DNA from: Candidatus Altimarinota bacterium
Lineage (GTDB): Bacteria; Patescibacteriota; Gracilibacteria; BD1-5; UBA2023
Direction of reading: 5' to 3'
Assembly: GCA_028689065.1 (NCBI GenBank)
Contig: JAQTWX010000002.1
Span: 26,646-90,645, forward strand
Length of the DNA stretch: 64,000 nt
The notes under the pieces are model-generated. The model was not told where the DNA came from and did no database searches. It was given only the letters and a program-made list of their open reading frames with translations. Positions 55,146 through 63,067 of this stretch are shown here, in pieces. A program made the translations under genes and the position numbers. Numbering within the stretch: the stretch's first letter is position 1; the number at the start of each line of letters is the position of its first letter.

Positions 55146-56552
55146 TTACCCTTTTGCCTCCGACCAATTTGCTCCTGTATGAATATCAACAAGAAGCTTA
55201 ATATTTCCTGGAAAAATACCTTCCATAATGGAACGAATTTTTGTCTCCATAATCTCTTTTTCACTCGTATGAATCTCGAAAACAAGTTCATCATGAACTT
55301 GTAAGAGCATGCGAGACTTGTACGAATCTTTCTTGAAGAAATCTGCCAATTCCATCATAGCAAATTTAATAACATCCGCTTCTGTTCCTTGAATCGGCAT
55401 ATTAATTGCCTCACGTTCCGCTCAGGCACGAATCATTTTATTACTATCTCTCACTCCGGGAATATAACGTCTTCTTCCATAAAATGTTTCTACGTACCCA
55501 TTTTTCTGAGCTCCATCAAGTACGGATTGATAGTAGGCACGAACTCACGGATACATTGCATAGAAAGCGTCTATATACTGAGTTGCTTCAGCAGGTGAGC
55601 TATTGATGACTTTTGAGAGACCGAAACCGGTTATACCGTAAATCACTCAGAAATTAACTGATTTTGCGATACGACGAAGCTCAGAAGTAATAACTGTATG
55701 TTCTCAGAAAAGAAAATGTGCTGTGCGAGTATGAATATCTTCTCATCGAAGAAAAGCTTCTGTGAGAGCCTTATCCCCAGAAAGACTTGCAAGAATACGA
55801 AGTTCTATTTGAGAATAGTCCGCCACCAAAAAAGAAAACTCTGAAGACTGAGGACAAAAACAAGATTTAATTTGAGCAGAATACCCGGATCCTGAAGGGA
55901 TATTCTGAAGATTTGGTGCTTCGGAAGAAAGTCTTCCAGTAGAAGTCCCAAGTTGGTTATAAGTTGTATGAATGCGTTTTGTTTCTGGATTGATAACTTT
56001 AAGAAGTCCATCTATATATGTGGAACGAAGTTTTTCCAGTGTACGATATTGGAGAATAATATTTGCTATCTCGTACTTTTGTCCGATAAGAGAAAGTGCT
56101 TCATTGTCCACGGAATATCCTGTTTTAATTTTCTTGGAAACAGGAATTTTAAGCTTCTCAAAGAGAATATTTTGTACTTGTTTGGCAGAATTAATATTAA
56201 ATCTTTCACCGACAAGATCATAGATTTCCAATTCCTTATGCTTCGATTCCTGAGTTATATCTTCACCAATGGAACGAAGCTTCTCCGCATCCACATATAT
56301 CCCAGTACGTTCCATATTTACTAGTACTCCGAGGAGTTTTGATTCCATATCAATGATAGACTGAAGTTTTGGATCAATAGTATCTTCTGTACGTGATTCC
56401 TGATAAGAAAAATATGCCTTTTCAATGGAATACTGTTCTTTATTTACGGACGTCTGATAATGATGTTCAAAATCCATAAATGCAGAAAAATCGAGATTTC
56501 GATCAATCGTGGATGTGAGATGTTTATAATATCGAATATCGAGAAAAGACAT
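55146..56552 (-). CDS. polA: DNA polymerase I, polymerase domain only
   Basis: This 468-residue protein covers the family A polymerase domain: motif A (DYSQIELR), the O-helix (RRIAKSVNFGVIYG), and motif C (LLQVHDELVFE). Two UGA codons are read as Gly. It has neither the 5' nuclease nor the 3'-5' exonuclease domain; the N-terminus begins about 60 residues before the thumb. The start at ATG 56552 is fixed by a stop 27 bases upstream. It is much shorter than standard PolA (about 850-930 residues). Confidence 0.92.
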
Positions 56553-56626
56553 GAAAGAAGAATAAGAGAACAGGGATTAGAGATGAGTATATGCTCCTCA
56601 AAGATTTTTGCAATAATATTTATCAA

Positions 56627-56663
56627 AAAATCCCCTCATTACAAAATACGTAACGAGAGGATT
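56627..56663 (-). terminator. Terminator after the MFS transporter
   Basis: On the minus strand the arms AAATCCTCTCGTTAC and GTAATGAGGGGATTT enclose a short loop and are followed by a U-run. Confidence 0.85.
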
Positions 56664-56706
56664 TATTATATAACATAAATTTATTATTCTTTAATCACAT
56701 TCCATT

Positions 56707-58233
56707 CTATAGTCCCCATTCTTTTTTATGAATCATACTCATGGAGAATAGTCCCATAAGCACCATACCGAGAACAAAGAACGTTCCATTGAATCCGACT
56801 ATAGCAACAAGAAGTCATCCGATAACAAGTCCCACAACATTCGCAAGATTCAATATCATTTTCAATGGTGCGGATGAAGCATTGGAATCAATTTCTGTAA
56901 GTTTTCGCTTCTCAGCATATACTTGATTATATGCATCAGAAAATTCACCCTGAGCCAGTGGCATCGCTGCAGCATACCCGATACTATTTGCCAGACCAAG
57001 CATAAGTATTATGAAAAATCCATTGAATACTCCGAAGAAAAACATAGATATTCCTGAGATAAGAACTCCTGCAAATATAACAGAGAAAGTTCCTATTTTT
57101 TTTGAAAGTCCGATAAGCGGAATCTGAGCACCAAATGCTGGAATAGCAAGCACTGCAATGAAAACATATCCTGTGAAAAGTTTTGTTTTAACAAGAATAT
57201 TATCCCCATCTCCCGCGATAATTTTATTGAGAAAATCTACCAAAAAGGTTACAACGAATGTATCCCAGAAACCAAAAAGAATAATAATGAGCGACATTGT
57301 CATTAATTTCTTATTGAATGGTGCTTTTCCAAGAACCTCAAAAAAAGAACTCATATCCCCTTTTGTAGTTGTGATAATATCTTTCCAGTTAATCTCTGAA
57401 CGAAATTGCATAGGTTTAAGAAATATAAATTTCATCCCCTGAACAACTTTAGAAAAATCTGTTTTCTGTACTTGAGAAATAGTATATTGTTTCACTGATT
57501 CGATAGTATCTTTTGAAGATATGATTTTCAGTTTCTTTATATCATTTATATTAAAATTAAGAGTCGCTTTTGAATTGTCGAAATAAATAACAGTAAATGT
57601 TATGAAAAGTACTATGAAAAAGACAAGAATAAGAACTGCAATGATAATATTGAAAGAAAGAATAACTCCTGATAGCACTAACCCTGTTAAAGCTCCAAGT
57701 CATGAAAAGATATTATTTCTGGATAGAAGATCAGCATATTCTGATGGATCAGCATTATTTAAGATATATGAGAGTGCTGTTACATCCGTGAGCTCTTTGA
57801 TAATCCCATAAAGACAAACCGATACAAGAAGGAGGATGATATTAAGACTGGAATCAAAAAACTTCGCAATAAGAGAAGTATCAGATGAACTTCATCCACT
57901 TGATCAGATAATGAAGTGAACAAATATGAGCGAGACTACCAACATCAGACTTGCTGAGAGAACAAAGAGTTTTTTCGGTGAAATATATTTTTGAAGGACT
58001 CATACAGGGCTATCTGCAAGAAATGCAACAAAGTTTCCTATTCCGAGAAATATCCCTACAAGAAGTACGGATTCAAGTTGTAATCAAAAAAAGAATACAA
58101 GAGTAAAATGAAAACACATCCAAACAAAGGATGCTATAAATCCATATGTAAAGAAATTCTTTCTCCGATTTTCATCGAAGCTACTCTCTGTCGAGACGAA
58201 ACTTATTTGTGGCTTTTCTGTAGTATTTTCCAT
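56707..58233 (-). CDS. Major facilitator superfamily transporter
   Basis: This 508-residue protein from ATG 58233 to TAG 56707 has about 12 hydrophobic helices with a large charged insertion (about 215-320) in the middle loop. The N-terminal 25 residues are hydrophilic. Several UGA codons are Gly, including GSGGSSS in the second loop. The pattern is MFS-like; no substrate motif is recognised. It stands alone on the minus strand. Confidence 0.75.
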
Positions 58234-58299
58234 AAGAACGAGATAATATATAATCCTCTACAGAATAGCATAAAAAATAATTTCTTGCAAATTTGCAGA

Positions 58300-58746
58300 T
58301 TATAAAAACTGGTACATACAGATACCCCCCGCTGTCGCAACATTGAGGGATTGTTTCTGTCCAAGCATAGGAATCTCCACACAATAATCTGCAAGTTCTA
58401 TGAGTTCTTTTTGAACCCCTTCAATTTCATTTCCAAGAATGAGGCAGATATTTTCATATTTCATCGAAGAGACAGAATGAAAATCGATACTTTCAGACGT
58501 TTGTTCTAGGACAAAGATTTTATATCCTTGTTTTTTTAATTCTTGAATATATTCAATAGGATTTTTATAATATTCCCAGGCAACGAAATTTTCCGCCCCT
58601 ATAGCCGTCTTGGATATCTCCTTACGTGGCGGAGTCGGAGTAAAACCTGTGAGAATTATCTTCTCGAAACCAGCACCATCACACGTACGAAAGAGTGCCC
58701 CAACATTGAGAATAGAACGAATGTTATCAAGGAGGAGGATTTTCAT
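58300..58746 (-). CDS. SpoU/TrmH-type RNA methyltransferase
   Basis: This 148-residue protein starts at ATG 58746 (the frame stays open further upstream). It carries the three SpoU motifs: NVGALFRTCDGAG, then LILGNEIEGV, and IPMLGQKQSLNVATAGGI. The short length lacks the N-terminal extension of TrmH, making it like TrmL or a minimal SPOUT enzyme. It methylates 2'-O-ribose in tRNA or rRNA; the exact position cannot be told. Confidence 0.9.
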   Translation of the reverse strand: MKILLLDNIRSILNVGALFRTCDGAGFEKIILTGFTPTPPRKEISKTAIGAENFVAWEYYKNPIEYIQELKKQGYKIFVLEQTSESIDFHSVSSMKYENICLILGNEIEGVQKELIELADYCVEIPMLGQKQSLNVATAGGICMYQFL

Positions 58747-58823
58747 TTGACAAAGATAGTTATTTAAATATAAAGAACTTACAGGGGAAACTCCCTTCAC
58801 AAACAAATTTCTTTATTGGGAGA

Positions 58824-59078
58824 ATGATAATGGTACAAATATATGAATGGTACGTTATTGGTATACAAACAATAACAATTGTTGCTGTTTTGGTCTCTTT
58901 GTCAATTTTCTTTAAAGAATGGTTCAAATATGGGAAAGAATCTGCCATGGATTGTATTCCATATTTGATTCTCGCCAGTGTCCTATGTGTGTTTTTTTGG
59001 CCAGTTGTTCTGATTATCTTGGCTTGTGCCAAAATTTTTGAAAGTGACTATCGTCAACATGAAAATGGGTATTGCTAA
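58824..59078 (+). CDS. Small membrane protein
   Basis: An 84-residue protein with two hydrophobic helices (about 10-30 and 46-68) and a hydrophilic tail. ATG 58824 and ATG 58830 are both possible; a GGGAG sequence lies just upstream. It has no UGA codons and is closed by a good terminator. No family is recognised. Confidence 0.55.
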   Translation: MIMVQIYEWYVIGIQTITIVAVLVSLSIFFKEWFKYGKESAMDCIPYLILASVLCVFFWPVVLIILACAKIFESDYRQHENGYC

Positions 59079-59104
59079 AATAGCGATAACCAAAAAATAC
59101 ATCA

Positions 59105-59132
59105 GCCCTGCCTTATGCAGGGCTTTTTTTTA
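59105..59132 (+). terminator. Terminator after the small membrane protein
   Basis: The 8-bp stem AGCCCTGC/GCAGGGCT with a 5-base loop is followed by eight T and overlaps the end of the convergent J-protein gene. Confidence 0.9.
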
Positions 59133-59840
59133 TATCTGATCTTTGATGCTCTCCAAAAGTTTCCGGATATTTTCGGGAATCTCTTTTGGCATCTTCCCCT
59201 CGACTACCACGTACATATCCCCTGTTTCTCCGGCGCTCTGTCGCCCCTTTCCTTTGATTCGGAACTTGGTTCCGGACTTGGTTCCCATGGGAACCGTCAG
59301 GGTCAAGTGTTTGCTATAGACTGTCTCTACATCAAGTTTGGTTCCGAGAATCAAATCAAAAATAGGTACTTCCACAGTTTTTATGACATCGAGCGATGGT
59401 TTTTCTGATTCTGCTTTTGGGGTATGTCCAAAATCCTCATGATGAGAAGTTCTTCTTTTTCCTCCTCATCCCATACCTCCTCCGAACAGATCTCCGAGGT
59501 CGAATTCGAAATGTTGCGATCCTCCTCTTACCCCACCTCCGCCAAACTGCGAAAATATATCCTCAAATCCACCGAACCCCTGCTGTCCTCCATGAGCTCC
59601 CGAAAAACCAGAGAATCCTCCACCGGCGGAACCAAAGGTATCATACTCTTTTCGTTTTTTTGCGTCCCCGAGTACTTCATAGGCAGCATTTATCTCCTTG
59701 AACTTTTCCTCTGCTTTCTTGTCTCCTTTGTTTTTATCAGGATGGTACTGCATCGCAAGCTTGCGATACGCTTTTTTTATCTCGTCTCCCGTTGCCGATT
59801 TCGCAACTCCGAGGAGAGAATAAAGGTCTTTATTGCTCAT
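59130..59840 (-). CDS. dnaJ: Type II J-protein (DnaJ/CbpA-like), short
   Basis: This 236-residue protein has a J domain (residues 3-68, HPD in [10 protein letters not shown]), a Gly/Phe-rich linker (75-125) and one beta C-terminal domain ([18 protein letters not shown]). There is no CxxCxGxG zinc finger, so it is a type II J-protein, and it has only one of the two usual C-terminal beta domains. A UGA at 59466 joins the linker to the C-terminus. It stimulates Hsp70; a second J-protein is encoded in the ileS operon. Confidence 0.9.
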
Positions 59841-59858
59841 AAAAAATGAAATATCAAA

Positions 59859-60710
59859 TTATAAAGGACTTTTTATTTGTACAAGTGTGTTTTTCATAAC
59901 TTTCGTATAAATCTGTGTTGTACGGATATTCGTATGTCCAAGCAGTTCCTGAATATAGCGAATATCTGTGCCGTTTTCCAGGAGATGTGTCGCAAAACTA
60001 TGACGGAGTGAGTGAAATGTTGCCTCTTTTTTAATTCCTGATTTTTTCAACGCTCAGGAAAAAATAATCTGAGCTGTTCGTGTAGTAAGTTTTCATCCTC
60101 TTTCACTCTCAAAAAAGTAATCATCCCTATTTTTGAAAGACAATATCTGTCCGATGTCGGAAAGGAGTCTATTTGAAAAGAGAGTCAAACGATCCTTTTG
60201 TCATTTTGCTCATTGTATATGGATTGTGAGGTTCTCCAAATCAAAATTCCTTACTCGCAAGTCCACTACTTCACTCACTCGGAGACCAGACCCGTATGAA
60301 AGTGCGAGCAAGAGCCGATGCTTTTTATTCTCGATTGTCTCGAATATCTTCTCTATCTCTTGTTTTGATAATACAATTGGAAGTTTGTTCGGTGTTTTTG
60401 AGAGTTTTATATCCCAATCTGATTGGACATGAAGAATTTCTTTGCAGAAAAACTTTATTGCTTCCTTATAGAGATTTACAGTTTTTGAAGCCTTTCCACG
60501 TTGTTGGAGAAGGAGAATATAATCGATAATCTTGTCGCGATTGATAACAGAAACATCATTTCAGATGTATTCGAGGAAAAAACGAACGCAAGTGAGATAT
60601 GCTTTCAAAGTTTTGGAACTGTAGTTTCTCTGTCTAAGTTCTCGTTCCAACAAAAGCAAATAGTTTTGTGTTTGCACCATATTTTCGTATACTTGAAATA
60701 ATACTTCCAT
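59859..60710 (-). CDS. Tyrosine recombinase, Xer/IntI-like
   Basis: This 283-residue protein has a SAM-like N-terminal core-binding domain (residues 12-95) and the catalytic domain with Arg in [19 protein letters not shown] (His-x-x-Arg), LLGHTN, and Tyr in TTQIYTK. The C-terminal end is IKSPL, as in many integron-type and phage integrases rather than XerC/D. The approximately 35-residue insertion of true IntI enzymes is absent. It lies next to, and opposite to, the gene cassette at 60769-61180. Several UGA codons hide its N-terminus. Confidence 0.88.
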
Positions 60711-60738
60711 ATTCGCATAGTATACATATTTTCGTATA
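60678..60738. repeat. 14-bp direct repeat at the recombinase start
   Basis: CATATTTTCGTATA occurs at 60678-60691 (inside the first codons of the recombinase gene) and at 60725-60738, 47 bases apart. Recombinase accessory binding sites or an operator for autoregulation are both possible. Confidence 0.55.
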
Positions 60739-60768
60739 AAATCAAGTTTTTATTCGGATAAGCGGGAG

Positions 60769-61180
60769 TTATACGCAATTCAAAAAATATTTTATTAATT
60801 AATTTCAAAATAACATGAAAAAACATTATTTATTTGCTATTATTCCTTTTTTATTGGGAATTGGATGTGTTATTGCCTACAAAATCAATGGGCAATATAT
60901 TGCACCTGATGGTGCACTTGTTGAGTCATTTGGTTTTATACCACTTGCTTACTTATTCTTTCTAGTTGGAATTATCGCTTCAATTATTATTTTTATACGA
61001 GCTATAATAAAAAAGAAGTAAATATTTTTTGAACTTCTCCGTTTCGCTCAGACCCCGCTGCGCTTTCCTCCCTTCGGTCGTCGGGGCGTATAACACAGCG
61101 TATGCGGTTCGGGGCTCGGCTCGCCTCTCTCCCATATTTTTGCTCCCGTTGGTCGCAAAAACATCGCATACACGCGAACG
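60769..61180 (+). mobile_element. Candidate integron-type gene cassette
   Basis: The 412-bp segment begins at TTATAC, directly after G60768 (core GTTATAC), and ends at the G of GTTAGAC (61180). It contains one short gene in the forward direction and an attC-like site at its 3' end. The attC R'' core (GTATAAC) is exactly complementary to the cassette's own 5' core (GTTATAC), which is expected if it was a free circle. The recombinase gene starts 58 bases upstream on the opposite strand, as in an integron. Confidence 0.65.
60815..61021 (+). CDS. DUF3955-like two-helix membrane protein (cassette gene)
   Basis: This 68-residue protein has two hydrophobic helices (5-22 and 42-62) joined by a short polar loop (KINGQYIAPDGALVES), a pattern like DUF3955 proteins. 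It has no UGA. It is the only gene of the candidate cassette and begins 46 bases after the cassette's 5' core. Function unknown. Confidence 0.65.
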   Translation: MKKHYLFAIIPFLLGIGCVIAYKINGQYIAPDGALVESFGFIPLAYLFFLVGIIASIIIFIRAIIKKK

Positions 61181-61186
61181 TTAGAC
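61088..61186 (+). repeat. attC-like recombination site (59-base-element type)
   Basis: The 99-base site has R'' GTATAAC (61088-61094), L'' within GCGTATGCG, a GC-rich variable loop, L' CGCATA-CA-CGC with a two-base extrahelical bulge, and R' GTTAGAC (61180-61186), matching the GTTRRRY core. The unpaired spacers are ACA and GAAC. G+C is well above the surroundings. Confidence 0.65.
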
Positions 61187-61255
61187 AAAATCCTTTCATT
61201 CCGTACTACCTGTTCACTTCCCCCTCTTCTATAAACTCAAGACTCCATCTTAAAC

Positions 61256-61726
61256 ATGCACACTATGAACTACAAGCACACCCAAACTGGATATCTCATG
61301 ATAATTGTCACTCTGGCTGTTTTTGCACTTTTTGCATGGATACACATGACCGCTCGGGCAGAAACTCCGTCGGTCGACTCGGGTACGAATCTTCTTATCA
61401 CTGCGATAATACTGATAATCCTGCTTATTCTTTTTTCATTCTGGTCACTTCAGGTAAGTATTAACGAGGACTTTTTACGCATCAAATTTGGGTATAGTAT
61501 ATATGGGAAGAAATTTTTGCTCCGTGAAATACTTTCCGCCAAAGCTGTAAAAAATCATTGGTACTACGGATGGGGAATCAGAGTATGGTTCTGGCCCAAG
61601 ATGTGGATTTATAATATTTCTGGTTTGGATGCGGTCGAAATACGACTAAAAAATGGGGAAATCTACAGAATAGGAACGGATGAGCCCCAAGTATTAGAAC
61701 AAGCTCTTCTGCAGAAAATCAAATAA
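61256..61726 (+). CDS. Membrane protein with bacterial PH-like domain
   Basis: This 156-residue protein (ATG 61256; ATG 61265 possible) has two helices (about 14-30 and 45-66) followed by a beta-rich part with LRIKFGYSIYGKKF and VEIRLKNGEIYRIGTD, the pattern of small membrane-bound PH-like domains. Contains no UGA. It lies directly after the attC-like site; no second attC follows, so it may be resident DNA. Function unknown. Confidence 0.65.
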   Translation: MHTMNYKHTQTGYLMIIVTLAVFALFAWIHMTARAETPSVDSGTNLLITAIILIILLILFSFWSLQVSINEDFLRIKFGYSIYGKKFLLREILSAKAVKNHWYYGWGIRVWFWPKMWIYNISGLDAVEIRLKNGEIYRIGTDEPQVLEQALLQKIK

Positions 61727-61741
61727 TAAAAAATGTGGAAG

Positions 61742-62170
61742 TTATTTAATTAACTCCCACTCCTCGATATCTCACTCCACTTCAAAAAAGAGAGGATGAA
61801 GAAGATACGGTTCTTGTTTTAAAAATGGAACACGACAAGAATCACGAATCAGAAGTTTGCGGGCGAGATGATCCTGCTCATACCGAATCTGTCCCCTCGT
61901 TACAGGAATCTTCGTCACCTCATCGATGGTGCCGATTTTAGAGCTATCAAATACATATCCCCGATTCTTTGCCTCTTGTACAATTTCCCGAAGATAGTAC
62001 CCGATAGCTCAGAGAGGATTTTCGGATGTACGAAATCGCATAAGCTGCGGATGGTTTTTATACCCCTTTGTTCGGTTCTGTAATACTTTCTGAGCCAAAA
62101 GCCCTTCTCGCCACACGGCAAGAAGTCATTGTCTATCGAGATAACAAGGGTGTAATGACCAGAGTCGCAT
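61742..62170 (-). CDS. Pyrimidine dimer DNA glycosylase (T4 endonuclease V-like)
   Basis: This 142-residue protein is reached only with three UGA codons as Gly and is otherwise masked by other frames. It begins MRLWSLHPCYLDRQGLLAVW, then KGYKNHPQLMRFR, AIGYYLREIVQEA, GYVFD and GQIRYEQDHL, the set of conserved blocks of the Pyr_excise family. It removes UV-induced cyclobutane dimers. It follows an acidic 69-residue gene by 12 bases. Confidence 0.85.
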
Positions 62171-62181
62171 ACAATCAAGAA

Positions 62182-62391
62182 TTATTCATCGAAATACCGT
62201 TCATCGAAATAATTATCAGTTCCATCATCATCAGGATCGAAGGTTTGAACTCGATGTCCGGTATTATCTTCTTCTTCTAGTTCTTCCACATCATCAAGAG
62301 TAATCTCTACTTCCTCATCATCTATATCTGTCATATCTTCGAGAAGAAGATCATCATCTTCTTCCTCGTCTTCTGAAAATGGAGTAGTCAT
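62182..62391 (-). CDS. Small acidic protein
   Basis: A 69-residue protein with about half Asp/Glu residues (MTTPFSEDEEEDDDLLLEDM then repeats of D/E) and no UGA. It may be a coding low-complexity protein or a spurious open frame; its ATG and position 11 bases before the glycosylase gene favour it being translated. No family is recognised. Confidence 0.45.
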   Translation of the reverse strand: MTTPFSEDEEEDDDLLLEDMTDIDDEEVEITLDDVEELEEEDNTGHRVQTFDPDDDGTDNYFDERYFDE

Positions 62392-62464
62392 AGTAGAAAA
62401 AATTAAGAACTAAGAACTGTGTATTATATACATAACTCGCATTGTTTCAATTTTCCTTTTCTAT

Positions 62465-63040
62465 TTAATAAAGGTCTTTTATGATTCGGCTTTCTTCTGG
62501 AAGAACCTGATGCATATACTTACTTCCACGACGTTTATCATAGGTATTTTCAACTGTTCCATGAACTGTCTCAAAAGCAAGTTGACCAATTCGCATACCA
62601 GGTTTAAGAGCGATAGGTACCTCATTAATATTGGTAATTTCAAGTGTAATAGTCCCCTCGAATCCTGGGTCTATAAATCCCGCCGTCGAGTGGATAATGA
62701 TACCGAGTCTTCCGAGAGAACTTCGCCCTTCACAACGTGCTACAAGATTATAGGGAACTTTGATTTTTTCAATAGTTGCTCCGAGCACAAATTGTCCTGG
62801 ATGGAGAATAAATTCTCCTCCTTCCGGGATCTCTATCATCTCAACCGCTTCTGTGGGGATTGGTTCACCCGGGTGAATAATTCGAAGTCTGTCTCGTTTG
62901 TAGAGTTTAAAATATTTTCCGAGTCGAAAATCAAGACTCGTAGGTCCAATCTGCTCAAAAACATCATACTCTGGAAGTGTCTCAAGTCCTATTTCACCCG
63001 ATGTGAGCAACTCACGTATGGAGGTATCAGAAAGTATCAT
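62465..63040 (-). CDS. dcd: dCTP deaminase
   Basis: This 191-residue protein converts dCTP to dUTP. It has the deaminase/dUTPase fold with RSSLGRLGI, then HSTAGFIDPGFEG, and TLEITN; the conserved Glu in the TLEIT strand is the catalytic base. A C-terminal segment lines up with the regulatory tail. No UGA codons. It begins 27 bases after leuS. Confidence 0.94.
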   Translation of the reverse strand: MILSDTSIRELLTSGEIGLETLPEYDVFEQIGPTSLDFRLGKYFKLYKRDRLRIIHPGEPIPTEAVEMIEIPEGGEFILHPGQFVLGATIEKIKVPYNLVARCEGRSSLGRLGIIIHSTAGFIDPGFEGTITLEITNINEVPIALKPGMRIGQLAFETVHGTVENTYDKRRGSKYMHQVLPEESRIIKDLY

Positions 63041-63067
63041 AGATAAGAAAATTATAAAAATAGAAAA

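Noticed and set aside
61915..62178. An 87-residue minus-strand open frame over the pyrimidine dimer glycosylase gene
   Set aside because: The other frame gives the conserved glycosylase blocks when UGA is Gly; this frame ends shortly after its TGA and has no homologous pattern.
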